Positions 35,550-44,745 of a stretch of 64,000 nt of DNA are shown here, piece by piece. Source of the DNA: DAISIK01 sp036822055 (GTDB lineage: Bacteria > Verrucomicrobiota > Verrucomicrobiia > Opitutales > Puniceicoccaceae); contig DAISIK010000012.1 of assembly GCA_036822055.1 (NCBI GenBank), forward strand, positions 5,777-69,776, in the 5' to 3' direction. Position numbers and translations under genes: made by a program. The notes beneath the pieces were generated by a model that worked only from the letters and a program-made list of their open reading frames with translations, was not told where the DNA came from and did no database searches. Numbering within the stretch: the first letter of the stretch is position 1; each line of letters starts with the position of its first letter.

Positions 35550-36089
35550 CTACTCGTCCTCAGTAAACTTGCAGACGGTTACGGTCGGAACATTCTCTGC
35601 CTCGATCTTTGCCGATCCTCCGAGTTCTGGAAGATCGACCAAAGCCACTGCCCCAACTACCGCCGCTTCGAGCCGCCGGAAAAGCCGTATGGCGGCCAGA
35701 AGGGTCCCGCCCGTGGCGATTAAATCGTCTACGACCAGCAGGCGGTCACCCTTCCCGCAAGCATCCTCGTGGATCTCAACCACCGCCTGCCCATACTCCA
35801 GCTCATAGGCCTCCTCGATCGTCCGATAGGGCAGCTTTCCCTTCTTTCGCACCAGGGCCAGCGGCAAGCCCATCCGATGGGCAAGAACCCCTGCCAGCAC
35901 AAAGCCTCTAGCATCGACTCCGGCCACTACCGTCGGATTCAAGTGAGCCAGACGATCCTCCAAGCTTGCAACAGCAGCGCGAAAAATCGCTACGTTTTGA
36001 AAAAGGGTTGTGACGTCGCGAAAGTTAACCCCCGCCACAGGCCAATCCCTAACCGTCCGTATTGCACCTTTGACGGTCTCTTCGATCAT
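35550..36089 (-). CDS. apt: Adenine phosphoribosyltransferase
   Basis: A 179-residue type I phosphoribosyltransferase salvaging adenine to AMP. The N-terminal IRTVRDWPVAGVNFRDVTTL is typical. GVDARGF, RKKGKLPY and the PRPP loop LLVVDDLIATGGTLL are all present. The start overlaps the transaldolase stop by four bases (ATGA). Confidence 0.95.
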   Translation of the reverse strand: MIEETVKGAIRTVRDWPVAGVNFRDVTTLFQNVAIFRAAVASLEDRLAHLNPTVVAGVDARGFVLAGVLAHRMGLPLALVRKKGKLPYRTIEEAYELEYGQAVVEIHEDACGKGDRLLVVDDLIATGGTLLAAIRLFRRLEAAVVGAVALVDLPELGGSAKIEAENVPTVTVCKFTEDE

Positions 36090-37039
36090 TGGCCCAGACG
36101 CTTGCCAACGATTCCCCGCACTTTATCCATATCCTGACCAAACTTGCGGATCCCCTCGGCCAACTTTTCTGTCGCCATTGGGTCCTCATTCAGCAGCCAT
36201 CGAAACGAACCTTCGTCCACCGGAACTTTTTCGATCGAAAGATCCTTGGCCGAAGCCGCATCCAACTTCAGGGGCACCGGTTCATCTGATTGCTGAAGGG
36301 ACTCCAGAAGATCCGGGCTGATCGTCAACAAGTCGCAACCAGCCAGTTCTGTGATCTGACCAACTCGGCGAAAGCTCGCCCCCATCACCTCGGTCTGGTA
36401 CCCGAAGTGTTTGTAGTAGTTGAAAATGGTCCGGACTGACTCCACTCCAGGATCCGTCGACGGATCATCATAGGACTCCCCGGTGCTCTTATGGTACCAA
36501 TCAAAAATACGCCCCACAAATGGAGAGATCAATTGCGCCCCGGCCTCCGCACAGGCCACCGCCTGCACCAGGCTAAAGAGCAACGTCATATTGCAACGGA
36601 TACCCTCCGCCTGCAGCTGCCGCGCTGCTTCCACACCTTCCCAGGTTGTCGCCAGCTTGATCAGGATGCGCTCGCGTTCGATTCCTGCCTTCTCGTACAT
36701 CGCGATCAACTCCCGCGCCTTCTCCACCGAAGCTTTAACCTCAAAGGAAAGCCGAGCATCTACCTCAGTCGAGACCCGCCCGGGTACGATCTTCAGAATC
36801 TCGATCCCGAACGCCACCAACAAACGGTCGATCGCATCTTCCACTGCCGCTTCGCCAGAGCCCTGGGCATCGCGGGTGGCCTGGTCGAGCAGCGCATCGT
36901 AGTCACTTTGGCCAATCGCCTTGAGGATCAGGCTGGGGTTAGTCGTCGCGTCCATCGGCTCATAGGCCTTCATCACGTTAAAATCACCTGTATCGGCGAC
37001 AACTTTAGTATGCTGTTTAAGGAAATCGAGAGATGACAT
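36086..37039 (-). CDS. tal: Transaldolase
   Basis: A 317-residue TalB-type enzyme of the pentose phosphate pathway. Start motif SSLDFLKQHTKVVADTGDF, DATTNPSLI, and ILIKLATTWEGV with the Schiff-base Lys, then SPFVGRIFDWYH. ATG 37039 begins where the family starts; the frame is open to 37111 but that part is not conserved. The start codon lies on CATG shared with the possible opposite-strand ATG of the DUF2339 gene. It is coupled to apt. Confidence 0.96.
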   Translation of the reverse strand: MSSLDFLKQHTKVVADTGDFNVMKAYEPMDATTNPSLILKAIGQSDYDALLDQATRDAQGSGEAAVEDAIDRLLVAFGIEILKIVPGRVSTEVDARLSFEVKASVEKARELIAMYEKAGIERERILIKLATTWEGVEAARQLQAEGIRCNMTLLFSLVQAVACAEAGAQLISPFVGRIFDWYHKSTGESYDDPSTDPGVESVRTIFNYYKHFGYQTEVMGASFRRVGQITELAGCDLLTISPDLLESLQQSDEPVPLKLDAASAKDLSIEKVPVDEGSFRWLLNEDPMATEKLAEGIRKFGQDMDKVRGIVGKRLGQ

Positions 37040-39773
37040 GGATCGAGCAAAGAGGAATTCCCAATCGATTGCGAAGGGATTTTCCGTTGAATTTAGGCTT
37101 CCAGCAGACAATCTTACGAATCTTCATCCGCTGCCTCTCCCTCCCTTGATCGAACTCCTTTTTTTGGCGATCCTCGTCTCTCTGGTCCTGCCTTGGATCA
37201 ACTTCTTCCTGATCCGCTCTCAAGGAAAGGAGCAGGATAAATTGCGAGCATCCCTCGAGAGAATTGAGACGCTCCTCAAACGGAGCCAGTCGCCCCCGGT
37301 TGAGCAGTTTTCCAAGCCTTCACTCGAGCTTGATCCAGCTCTTTCACAAGACCCACCGGCTGCTCCATCCCATCCCCCTCAACCACCTGCGGTCCCTCTG
37401 CCACCTTCCCTGGAGCCTGTGCCTCCAGTTTCAGTCGGGACGACGCCCCCAGAGGCGTCCGAAGGGCCTTCAACCCAAATCACGAGTCGATCAAACCAGC
37501 ATTGGTTCGGAAGACTATCGATCTGGATCGGCTCCCTTTCCCTCCTTTTCGCGGGCTATTACCTCGTTCGCTATTCGATCGATTCCGGCCTCCTAACCAA
37601 AGAAGTTCGGCTCGCCATCTCCTTTGCTTTCGGAGCCTTTCTTTCCCTCTTGGGGCTCTACCTCGGTTCTCGGATTCAATCATCCGGAAACGAGCGCCTC
37701 GCCGGGGCCATTTCGGGAACCGGTATCGCCACCCTCTATTTCGCCTCCTACGCGGCTGTCCATTTTCATGAGATTCTTGGCCCAGTTCAGGGCTTTGCCC
37801 TGATCATTTGCATCACCATCGCAGCTGTCTTCCTCGCCCTGCGACTTGGCTCTGCCATCGCTCTCCTCGGCATCACCGGGGGTCTTCTCAATCCCTTGCT
37901 AATGGCTCCCACGGTTGAGAACACCCTCTTCCTCTACATCTACCTCCTGCTCGTCTATCTCGCTTTTCAAATTCTCTCCTTCCGCCGGGAATGGGTCGCC
38001 ATCCGATTCGTCGCTCTCGCCGGGACCTGGGTCTGGTCCCTGTACCTTCTCCTCAGCTTCGAGCAAACCGGCGCCCCGGCGGGGTCCATGTTCTTCGTGA
38101 TTGGAGTTTGCATCTCCAACGGCTTCCTCCTCCTCCATTCACAGCCAAACCTCTCGGCCAACTCCCCCCTCTCCCGAATCCGCCTAGCCTTTTCAGCTCT
38201 ATCCTTTGTCCTCGGCCTGGCCCAGGCCCTGATCATCACTTCCTTCAATCAGTTTGGAACTCCCGACCTTGCCTTGTTTAACATCCTCGCCCTCTCCCTT
38301 GTCTTTTTCGCTATCCGGCGGGAACGGGAGCAGGGCTGGCTGGCTGGTCTCTCGCTTCTCGTTGTCAGCCTCGCCACCATCGCTCAGGGAGACAGCACCC
38401 TGCCCCAACAACTCTTGTGGGTTGCCCCCTTTGGTCTCCTCCTTTACCTGGCCAGCTTTCTCAAAAGCACCCATTCTGCTTTCCCCAAAGCTTGGCTGCT
38501 ACTCGGGCTCGGCACTCTCCCCCTTCTTCTCTCCACGCTTTTCCTGAATCACTTTTTCCGGGATTTCGTCACCGTCCCAGCTCCCGAGCAGTGGCTCCTC
38601 CTCTCGATAAGCATCTTTGCCATTCTACTCGTCAGCGCGGAAGTCATTTTGAGGACCAGCAGACCCGTCGCACTTTCGACACCTTACGCGCTCGTTGCCT
38701 TCATCACCCTTCTCTGTGGATTCTCTCAATACCCGGACGCGGTCTGGCTCCCGTCCATTGGCGGCTTCCTCTTCCTCAGTTTAGGCCTTCTCTGGAAATC
38801 GCGTCCCTATCCAGCCCATGGGGCAGCCGTTTCGATCTTTGGTCTGATCACCGCCGTCGTCCACCTTCCGGTCTTTTATCTAAGCGGGCTCCACCTCATC
38901 GGCTTCCTCCGCTTCACTTCGAGAAACCTCTCCTTCACCGACCTCTACGGCATCCTCAGCTTCCTCATCGCAATTTTAGTAATCTTGATCGCCGGTGCCG
39001 AACGCCTCAACGCGAGGCTTCAACGCTTCCTCCAAGCCGGACTGTTCACTTTGGTCGTTTTTTGCGTCACCACCTTTTTTCTGGTGATCTTCCCCGACCA
39101 AATATCCATCGGCGAAGTCACTCTTCGCGCTCAGGATTGCCTAACCACAGTCCTTGCCGGGCTTGCTTTCGTCCTTATTTTACTCATTCCCAATCATTCC
39201 TTCGGGGAATCAGTTGCTCGGACCCTCGGTGGCTTGGTCGTTTTCAGAATCATCGTCCTTCACCTTTTTGCTGCGGGAGCCGCTTCTGAGGTCTTTTTCT
39301 GGAACGCCCTCCTCGTCCAATTTGGTCTCCCCCTGCTCGCCTTCTTCTCCACCATTTGTCTCCTCCGTGCCCGCCAGCTTACCTCCAGGTTAGCGCCTTA
39401 CCAATGGGTGGCCATGGCCCTTGGCCTGATCTGGCCTACCTTTCTGGTTCGTAATTTCTTCGGCTCGGATTACCTTCTCAGTTCCTTCGACAGCCCTCAG
39501 GAGCTTTACCTGATATCCCTCGTCTGGCTCATCGTAGCTCTCGCTTATCTCGGTTTTGGTCTTTGGCGGAGATCAAAAGTAATTTACGGCGGGTCATTGG
39601 TCGTCCTCCTACTGACCATCGCCAAAGTTTTCCTCGTCGATGCAGGTAACCTCTCCGGTCTCTATCGGATCGTTTCCTTTCTTGGACTCGGACTTTCGCT
39701 CCTTTTTGTCGGCTACTTCTACAATCGCCTCCTCTCCTCACGCACCCCTCCAGAGAGCGAGACAAACGCCTGA
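37038..39773 (+). CDS. DUF2339 multi-spanning membrane protein
   Basis: A large integral membrane protein (up to 911 residues) with more than twenty hydrophobic helices. It has one N-terminal helix (LIELLFLAILVSLVLPWINF), a charged coiled stretch, a Pro-rich linker of about 80 residues, then the helix array beginning FGRLSIWIGSLSLLFAGYYLVRY. These match DUF2339. ATG 37038 overlaps the transaldolase start on the other strand; TTG 37146, just before the first helix, is a credible alternative. The function is unknown. Confidence 0.8.
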   Translation: MDRAKRNSQSIAKGFSVEFRLPADNLTNLHPLPLPPLIELLFLAILVSLVLPWINFFLIRSQGKEQDKLRASLERIETLLKRSQSPPVEQFSKPSLELDPALSQDPPAAPSHPPQPPAVPLPPSLEPVPPVSVGTTPPEASEGPSTQITSRSNQHWFGRLSIWIGSLSLLFAGYYLVRYSIDSGLLTKEVRLAISFAFGAFLSLLGLYLGSRIQSSGNERLAGAISGTGIATLYFASYAAVHFHEILGPVQGFALIICITIAAVFLALRLGSAIALLGITGGLLNPLLMAPTVENTLFLYIYLLLVYLAFQILSFRREWVAIRFVALAGTWVWSLYLLLSFEQTGAPAGSMFFVIGVCISNGFLLLHSQPNLSANSPLSRIRLAFSALSFVLGLAQALIITSFNQFGTPDLALFNILALSLVFFAIRREREQGWLAGLSLLVVSLATIAQGDSTLPQQLLWVAPFGLLLYLASFLKSTHSAFPKAWLLLGLGTLPLLLSTLFLNHFFRDFVTVPAPEQWLLLSISIFAILLVSAEVILRTSRPVALSTPYALVAFITLLCGFSQYPDAVWLPSIGGFLFLSLGLLWKSRPYPAHGAAVSIFGLITAVVHLPVFYLSGLHLIGFLRFTSRNLSFTDLYGILSFLIAILVILIAGAERLNARLQRFLQAGLFTLVVFCVTTFFLVIFPDQISIGEVTLRAQDCLTTVLAGLAFVLILLIPNHSFGESVARTLGGLVVFRIIVLHLFAAGAASEVFFWNALLVQFGLPLLAFFSTICLLRARQLTSRLAPYQWVAMALGLIWPTFLVRNFFGSDYLLSSFDSPQELYLISLVWLIVALAYLGFGLWRRSKVIYGGSLVVLLLTIAKVFLVDAGNLSGLYRIVSFLGLGLSLLFVGYFYNRLLSSRTPPESETNA

Positions 39774-39795
39774 GGCTGATTCAACTGCCAAAGGT

Positions 39796-39820
39796 ACTGT
39801 ATCCATTAGTTGGATACAGT
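39796..39820. promoter_or_regulatory. Perfect inverted repeat, ACTGTATCCA-TTAGT-TGGATACAGT
   Basis: Ten-base arms with a five-base spacer lie in the 150-bp gap between the DUF2339 gene and the Gfo/Idh gene. No T-run follows closely, so a terminator is less likely than an operator. The dyad would suit a dimeric regulator upstream of 39924. Related bases, without the second arm, occur at about 11825. Confidence 0.5.
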
Positions 39821-39923
39821 TGGTCGAGGTCCTTTTGTCTTTCACCACCAGTCACCCGGGGGCTTCTCCTTCAGGATTTTGTAAAACCTTTGACAGGGTA
39901 GTTGGCTCCCAATATCGACAGGC

Positions 39924-40892
39924 ATGAAGTCATTCAATTGGGGTATTCTTGGCTGCGGTTCGATTGCCCACCGTTTTGCCAAGAGCATGAAACCAGTTTC
40001 GGGCGGCCACCTTCTCGCCTGCGCTTCTCGCACCCAGGGGAGGGCTTCGTCCTTCGCCGAGGAACACTCCATTCCACAAGCCTACACCTCCTACGAAGAG
40101 CTGGCTGCTGACCCTCGGATCGACGCCATTTACGTCGCGACCACCCACAACTTTCACTGCGAGAACACCCTCTTGGCCCTTGAGCACGGCAAGCACGTCC
40201 TCTGTGAAAAGCCCCTTGCCACCAATGCCCGCGAGGCTTCGCAGATGATCGAACTGGCCCGTCAGAAAAACCTCTTTCTCATGGAGGCAATGTGGACTCG
40301 CTTCCTCCCGGCCATCCAGGAGGCGAAAGCAAGGATCTCGGCGGGCTCCATCGGTACCCTCAAGTGCCTGCGCGCCGATTTTTGCATTCGCGCTCCCTTC
40401 GATCCCAATGGCCGACTCTTTAACCCGGACCTCGCCGGGGGTGCCCTCCTCGATACGGGAATCTATCCCCTCTCGCTAGCCAGCTACTTTTTTGGTGCTC
40501 CCCCCAAAAGTCTCACTGCTCTTGCCGACATTGGCTCAACCGGGGTCGATGAACAAACCGCCATCATCCTGAAATACGAACAACATCAAATCGCCATTCT
40601 CAGCGCTTCGGTTTCAAGTGCTTCCGCTAATCGAGCCGAAATCGTCGGAACCAAGGGGCGCCTCACGATTCCTGTTAATTTTCTCTCGGCCAGGGAATTC
40701 GTGATCGCCCTGGAGGGAGACTCCCCCACGCAGTTCAACTTTCCCTTCGACGACGCCACCGCTTTTTCCTTTGAAATTGAAGAGGTCCACCGATGCCTTC
40801 GCGAGGGATTACTCGAGTCCCCAACCATGCCCCTTGGCGAGACTTTGCAGCTCGCCGAGACCATGGATCGAGTATTGGAACTTGTGAAGTAG
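39924..40892 (+). CDS. Gfo/Idh/MocA family oxidoreductase
   Basis: A 322-residue NAD(P)-dependent dehydrogenase. Rossmann motif WGILGCGSIAHRFA, then IYVATTHNFHCENTLLALE, HVLCEKPLATN (catalytic Lys), and the C-domain GGALLDTGIYPLSLA with an Asp conserved in the dimeric dihydrodiol and xylose dehydrogenase type. The sugar or diol substrate cannot be told. A palindrome lies 104 bases upstream. Confidence 0.88.
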   Translation: MKSFNWGILGCGSIAHRFAKSMKPVSGGHLLACASRTQGRASSFAEEHSIPQAYTSYEELAADPRIDAIYVATTHNFHCENTLLALEHGKHVLCEKPLATNAREASQMIELARQKNLFLMEAMWTRFLPAIQEAKARISAGSIGTLKCLRADFCIRAPFDPNGRLFNPDLAGGALLDTGIYPLSLASYFFGAPPKSLTALADIGSTGVDEQTAIILKYEQHQIAILSASVSSASANRAEIVGTKGRLTIPVNFLSAREFVIALEGDSPTQFNFPFDDATAFSFEIEEVHRCLREGLLESPTMPLGETLQLAETMDRVLELVK

Positions 40893-41120
40893 GTTTCCCT
40901 CCTTCCCGTTTCATAGGAGGTCCGGCCAAAGCTCAGAGCTGCAATCGAGATACTGGAGCAGCTCTACCAGACAGAGATCCCTGTCCAGGTTGGCAGCAAC
41001 CCGAACTCACCGCAGGTCAAAAGCTCCCGAGGACCACACTTCCCGGGTTGCACGGATGACCCTGTCCGATAGGATCCATTCATCGTCGAACGCCCTGCCA
41101 AAGCCCCTGCCAGGACTCAC

Positions 41121-41924
41121 GTGCTCTTTGCCCGAGAGGCTCCGGTTGCTGTGATCATTCGCCGCGGACCATCCAGGTCGTCGTGCACCATCGGCTGGGA
41201 CTTGACCAACGATACATTCAAGGTTGGCCAGTGGGTGCGGGCCAGAATTTACGAAAGACGTTGCGACCTCTCGCCCGACGGGCGCCATCTCATTTATTTC
41301 GCCCTGAATGGAAGGTGGTCTTCAAAAGCAAAAGGCTCTTGGACCGCTATCTCTCGCGCACCCTACTTGAAAGCGATTGGCCTCTGGGCGAATGGAACCG
41401 CCTGGCACGGGGGAGGGCTTTTCGTAAGCAACTCGGTTTATTGGATCAATGACTTCTTTCCCTCGCACGAGGAACAGTTGGCCCCCCATTCACTCAGGGC
41501 CACCAAGGAGTTTCCCTTCCACGAATCATACGGGGGAGAGTGCCCTGGAGTGTATTACATCAGACTCCAGCGAGATGGTTGGACGCTTCAAAAATCTCAG
41601 CAAAAATCGTCCTCCGAGTTCCATGTTACCTTTGAGAAAAAACTGCCCAAGGGTTGGGTCCTCCAAAAAACAGCCCACGCCTCTTCCCGTCCACCGCGAG
41701 GCAAAGGAGTCTATCATGACACCCATCGGCTTATCCATTCCGACAAGGGTACCACCCAGGACTTTCCCGATTGGGAATGGGCAGACTTCAGAGGGAATCG
41801 ACTCTACTGGACCACCCGGGGCGTGCTCTTCAAAAGCATGGTCTCACCGAAGGGGATCTCCTTTCCGAGACAGCTCTTTGATTTTAATCCCCTGGAGTTT
41901 GAAGATATTCGCGCACCGTACTAA
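41121..41924 (+). CDS. Uncharacterised conserved-looking protein
   Basis: A 267-residue soluble protein starting at GTG 41121. Segments that look conserved are VAVIIRRGPSR, VRARIYERRCDLSPDGRHLI, SWTAISRAPYLKAIGLW and AWHGGGLF. Trp, Arg and Gly are frequent. I do not recognise a domain or function. The same frame upstream (40929-41069) reads as plausible protein but is closed by TAG at 41070, so the N-terminus may be shortened. It converges on the ATP synthase operon. Confidence 0.7.
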   Translation: MLFAREAPVAVIIRRGPSRSSCTIGWDLTNDTFKVGQWVRARIYERRCDLSPDGRHLIYFALNGRWSSKAKGSWTAISRAPYLKAIGLWANGTAWHGGGLFVSNSVYWINDFFPSHEEQLAPHSLRATKEFPFHESYGGECPGVYYIRLQRDGWTLQKSQQKSSSEFHVTFEKKLPKGWVLQKTAHASSRPPRGKGVYHDTHRLIHSDKGTTQDFPDWEWADFRGNRLYWTTRGVLFKSMVSPKGISFPRQLFDFNPLEFEDIRAPY

Positions 41925-41946
41925 AAGGACCCTCCTATCTCGAGGG
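41923..41946 (-). terminator. Probable terminator of the ATP synthase operon
   Basis: In the minus direction, CCCTC and GAGGG form a five-pair stem with a seven-base loop, followed two bases later by CCTTTT. It lies about 32 bases past the atpC stop. The stem is short, so efficiency is doubtful. Confidence 0.4.
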
Positions 41947-41977
41947 GGAAGCCTGAAACAAATGCAGCGACTTCCGC

Positions 41978-42388
41978 TCAATAGCGCTTCCGCCCCTTGG
42001 CAAGCTGGCGGGCCAGAGCGTACCGGTAACTGCCTTGCAACCGCTCTATCTCAGCTGGGTCGATATTCTGATCCACTGCTGCTTCAAGCTCGGCCTTTGC
42101 TCGTTCGCGGGCTTTCTCAACTTCTTCCGGATCGATCGCTGCGATATCGATCGCTTCATCAGTGAGGATCGTTATCTGGTCCCCAACCACCTCCGCGAAT
42201 CCATCGGCTACTACCAGCAACTCCGTTTTACCGCCTAAAACCGCCTCAAGGTTGCCGGCTTCAATGGTCGTCAAAAGCGGAACGTGACCGGGAAGAATAC
42301 CCACCTCACCCATGGAAGTGGGTATGGTCAGGGAATCTGCCTCGCCCTCATAGGCGATCCGATCCGGGGTAATGATTGAAACCTTCAT
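41978..42388 (-). CDS. atpC: ATP synthase F1 epsilon subunit
   Basis: A 136-residue subunit. The N-terminal beta-sandwich shows the standard LTIPTSMGEVGILPGHVPLL, and an alpha-hairpin C-terminus is rich in Ala/Glu/Arg (DPEEVEKARERAKAELEAA). It is the rotor-stalk inhibitor of ATP hydrolysis and the last gene of the operon, ten bases after atpD. Confidence 0.95.
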   Translation of the reverse strand: MKVSIITPDRIAYEGEADSLTIPTSMGEVGILPGHVPLLTTIEAGNLEAVLGGKTELLVVADGFAEVVGDQITILTDEAIDIAAIDPEEVEKARERAKAELEAAVDQNIDPAEIERLQGSYRYALARQLAKGRKRY

Positions 42389-42397
42389 CCGCTGAAA

Positions 42398-43816
42398 TTA
42401 GGTCGAGGCTTCCGATGCGCTCAGGACCTCATCGATTGCTCCCTTGTAGGCAAAGTCGTTTTCAGAAATGTGGTCGAGTTCTCCATCCAGAATCATCTTA
42501 AACCCGCGAATGGTCTCCTTAACCGGGCAATAGACTCCCTTAAAACCGGTAAACACTTCGGCTACGTGGAATGGTTGGGAGAGAAACTTCTGAATTTTCC
42601 GAGCACGGAAGACGACCTGCTTGTCATCCTCGGAGAGTTCATCAATTCCGAGAATCGCAATGATGTCCTGAAGGTCCTTGTACCTCTGGAGCACGTCTTG
42701 AACTCCCCGAGCCACTTCGAAATGCTCTTTACCCACGATTTCCGGATCGAGGGCCTTCGAAGTGGAATCCAAAGGATCCACCGCCGGGTAAATTCCCAGG
42801 GCCGCGATTCTGCGGTCGAGAACAATGGTCGAGTCGAGGTGCGCGAAGGTGTTGGCAGGGGCCGGGTCGGTCAAATCATCAGCCGGTACGTAAACTGCCT
42901 GAAATGAGGTGATCGAGCCTTTCTTGGTCGAGGTGATCCGCTCTTGGAGAATGCCCATTTCCTGCGCCAGGGTTGGCTGGTATCCTACGGCGGATGGTGC
43001 GCGTCCCAGAAGAGCTGATACCTCAGAGCCCGCTTGAGAAAAACGGAAGATGTTATCCACGAAGAGGAGCACGTCTTGATTCTCCTCATCGCGGAAGTAC
43101 TCAGCCATCGTCAATCCGGAAAGACCCACCCGCATCCGGGCACCGGGCGGTTCGTTCATTTGCCCATAGACGAGCGCCACTTTGGAGTTGGCTATCTCCT
43201 TTTGGTCGATGACACCAGCATCGGACATTTCCCAGTAGAGATCGTTACCTTCCCGAGACCGCTCCCCTACCCCGCAGAACACCGAGAAACCTCCATACGC
43301 TTTGGCAATGTTGTTGATCAGCTCCATGATCACGACCGTTTTACCAACTCCAGCTCCTCCGAAAGCGCCTACTTTACCACCCTTAATGAAGGGGCAAATG
43401 AGGTCGATGACCTTGATACCGGTCTCCAGGATCTCGGCCTCGGTGCTTTGGTCCGTGAGGGAGGGAGGATTGCGATGGATCGGATCGCGCCGCTCGTGGG
43501 GAACCTCTCCACGGTCATCGACCGGGTCGCCGGTAACGTTGAAAATCCGTCCCAAAACACCTCTGCCCACCGGTACCGAGATCGGAGCCCCCGTACCAGT
43601 CCCATCCAACCCACGGACCAACCCATCGGTTGAAGACATCGCTACCGTTCGGACCACGTTTTCACCGAGGTGCTGCTGGACCTCAAGGACCACTTTCTTG
43701 GTTTCGCCGTTTACCGTGAAATCAACGTTGATCGCATCGTAAATCGCTGGGACGGCATCGTCGAAAACGAGATCGACTACCGGGCCCATAACTTGGGTAA
43801 TTTTTCCTTTGCTCAT
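42398..43816 (-). CDS. atpD: ATP synthase F1 beta subunit
   Basis: A 472-residue catalytic subunit. Walker A GGAGVGKTVVIMELI, catalytic Glu in CGVGERSREGNDLYWEM, Walker B region DVLLFVDNIFRF and the ATPase signature PAVDPLDSTS are all intact. It is followed by atpC and preceded by atpG. Confidence 0.98.
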   Translation of the reverse strand: MSKGKITQVMGPVVDLVFDDAVPAIYDAINVDFTVNGETKKVVLEVQQHLGENVVRTVAMSSTDGLVRGLDGTGTGAPISVPVGRGVLGRIFNVTGDPVDDRGEVPHERRDPIHRNPPSLTDQSTEAEILETGIKVIDLICPFIKGGKVGAFGGAGVGKTVVIMELINNIAKAYGGFSVFCGVGERSREGNDLYWEMSDAGVIDQKEIANSKVALVYGQMNEPPGARMRVGLSGLTMAEYFRDEENQDVLLFVDNIFRFSQAGSEVSALLGRAPSAVGYQPTLAQEMGILQERITSTKKGSITSFQAVYVPADDLTDPAPANTFAHLDSTIVLDRRIAALGIYPAVDPLDSTSKALDPEIVGKEHFEVARGVQDVLQRYKDLQDIIAILGIDELSEDDKQVVFRARKIQKFLSQPFHVAEVFTGFKGVYCPVKETIRGFKMILDGELDHISENDFAYKGAIDEVLSASEAST

Positions 43817-43833
43817 CGGCTTGAGTGATTGGG

Positions 43834-44712
43834 TCAGTTGTTAAAAAAGGTTGCTGCTGAAATTTCCAAAATTTCCTGGGTAATGGCAGCCTGGCGGGCT
43901 TTGTTGTACTCGAGAGTAAGGCTGTCGACGAGGCTGTTGGCATTGTCGGTGGCAGCCTTCATCGCAACCATTCGGGCGCTCTGCTCCGATGCCTTGGAGG
44001 CGAGGACGTACTGGTAGAGCTGGCGGAAAAAGAATAATGAGAGCAGTCGATCCATCAGGGTGGACAAATCTGGCTCAAACTTTTGGTCCCGCTCGTCAAC
44101 CACCTCGCGCCCCTCAAAATTGGGCGGCAGGATCGAAGAAATTTCTGCACTCAGATTGCTGATCGGAAGAACTTTGATCGTTTGGGTGACTTGAGTGAGG
44201 GTGTTGATGAATCGGGGGAAGAGAACCTCCACCGTATCAATCTCCCCCTCTAAATAAGCTTTGCGTACGGTGTCGATGAGCAAGCGCACCTCGCGGACCG
44301 TGGCCTGATCGGAAACCGTAAAATCTGCCACCAATTCCCTTTTGGTTCTCGCCAAAAACTGTCGAACTTTCCTTCCCACGGAAAAGAAGCGGGTCTCCGC
44401 CGGGAGCTTGATCACTTCGCGAAACAAGCTCGAATTTAATGAACCACAAAGGCCTCGATCCGTTCCGAGCACCAGAATCCCCCGACGCTTGATCTCCCGT
44501 TTTTCAGTGAAAGGGTGCTGAAAATTTTCGGGCAGCTTCTCTTCAACCCGCGCCATCATCAAGGCGAGATTGAAGGTGAAGGGACGCCCCTGAATGGCCG
44601 CCTCCTGGGCTCGCTTCATTTTGGAAGCCGCGACAAGTTGCATGGCACGGGTGATCTGCGCCGTGTTTTTGACGCTCTTGATGCGGGTTCTTATTTCTCG
44701 GGTGTTAGCCAT
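43834..44712 (-). CDS. atpG: ATP synthase F1 gamma subunit
   Basis: A 292-residue central stalk. The N-terminal helix starts TREIRTRIKSVKNTAQITRAM and the C-terminal helix has the ATPase gamma signature ITQEILEISAATFFNN. GTDRGLCGSLN is also typical. It sits between atpA and atpD with short gaps. Confidence 0.97.
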   Translation of the reverse strand: MANTREIRTRIKSVKNTAQITRAMQLVAASKMKRAQEAAIQGRPFTFNLALMMARVEEKLPENFQHPFTEKREIKRRGILVLGTDRGLCGSLNSSLFREVIKLPAETRFFSVGRKVRQFLARTKRELVADFTVSDQATVREVRLLIDTVRKAYLEGEIDTVEVLFPRFINTLTQVTQTIKVLPISNLSAEISSILPPNFEGREVVDERDQKFEPDLSTLMDRLLSLFFFRQLYQYVLASKASEQSARMVAMKAATDNANSLVDSLTLEYNKARQAAITQEILEISAATFFNN

Positions 44713-44745
44713 GCAGCTTTGCGGTTCTCAAACCAGACAAGGTTT

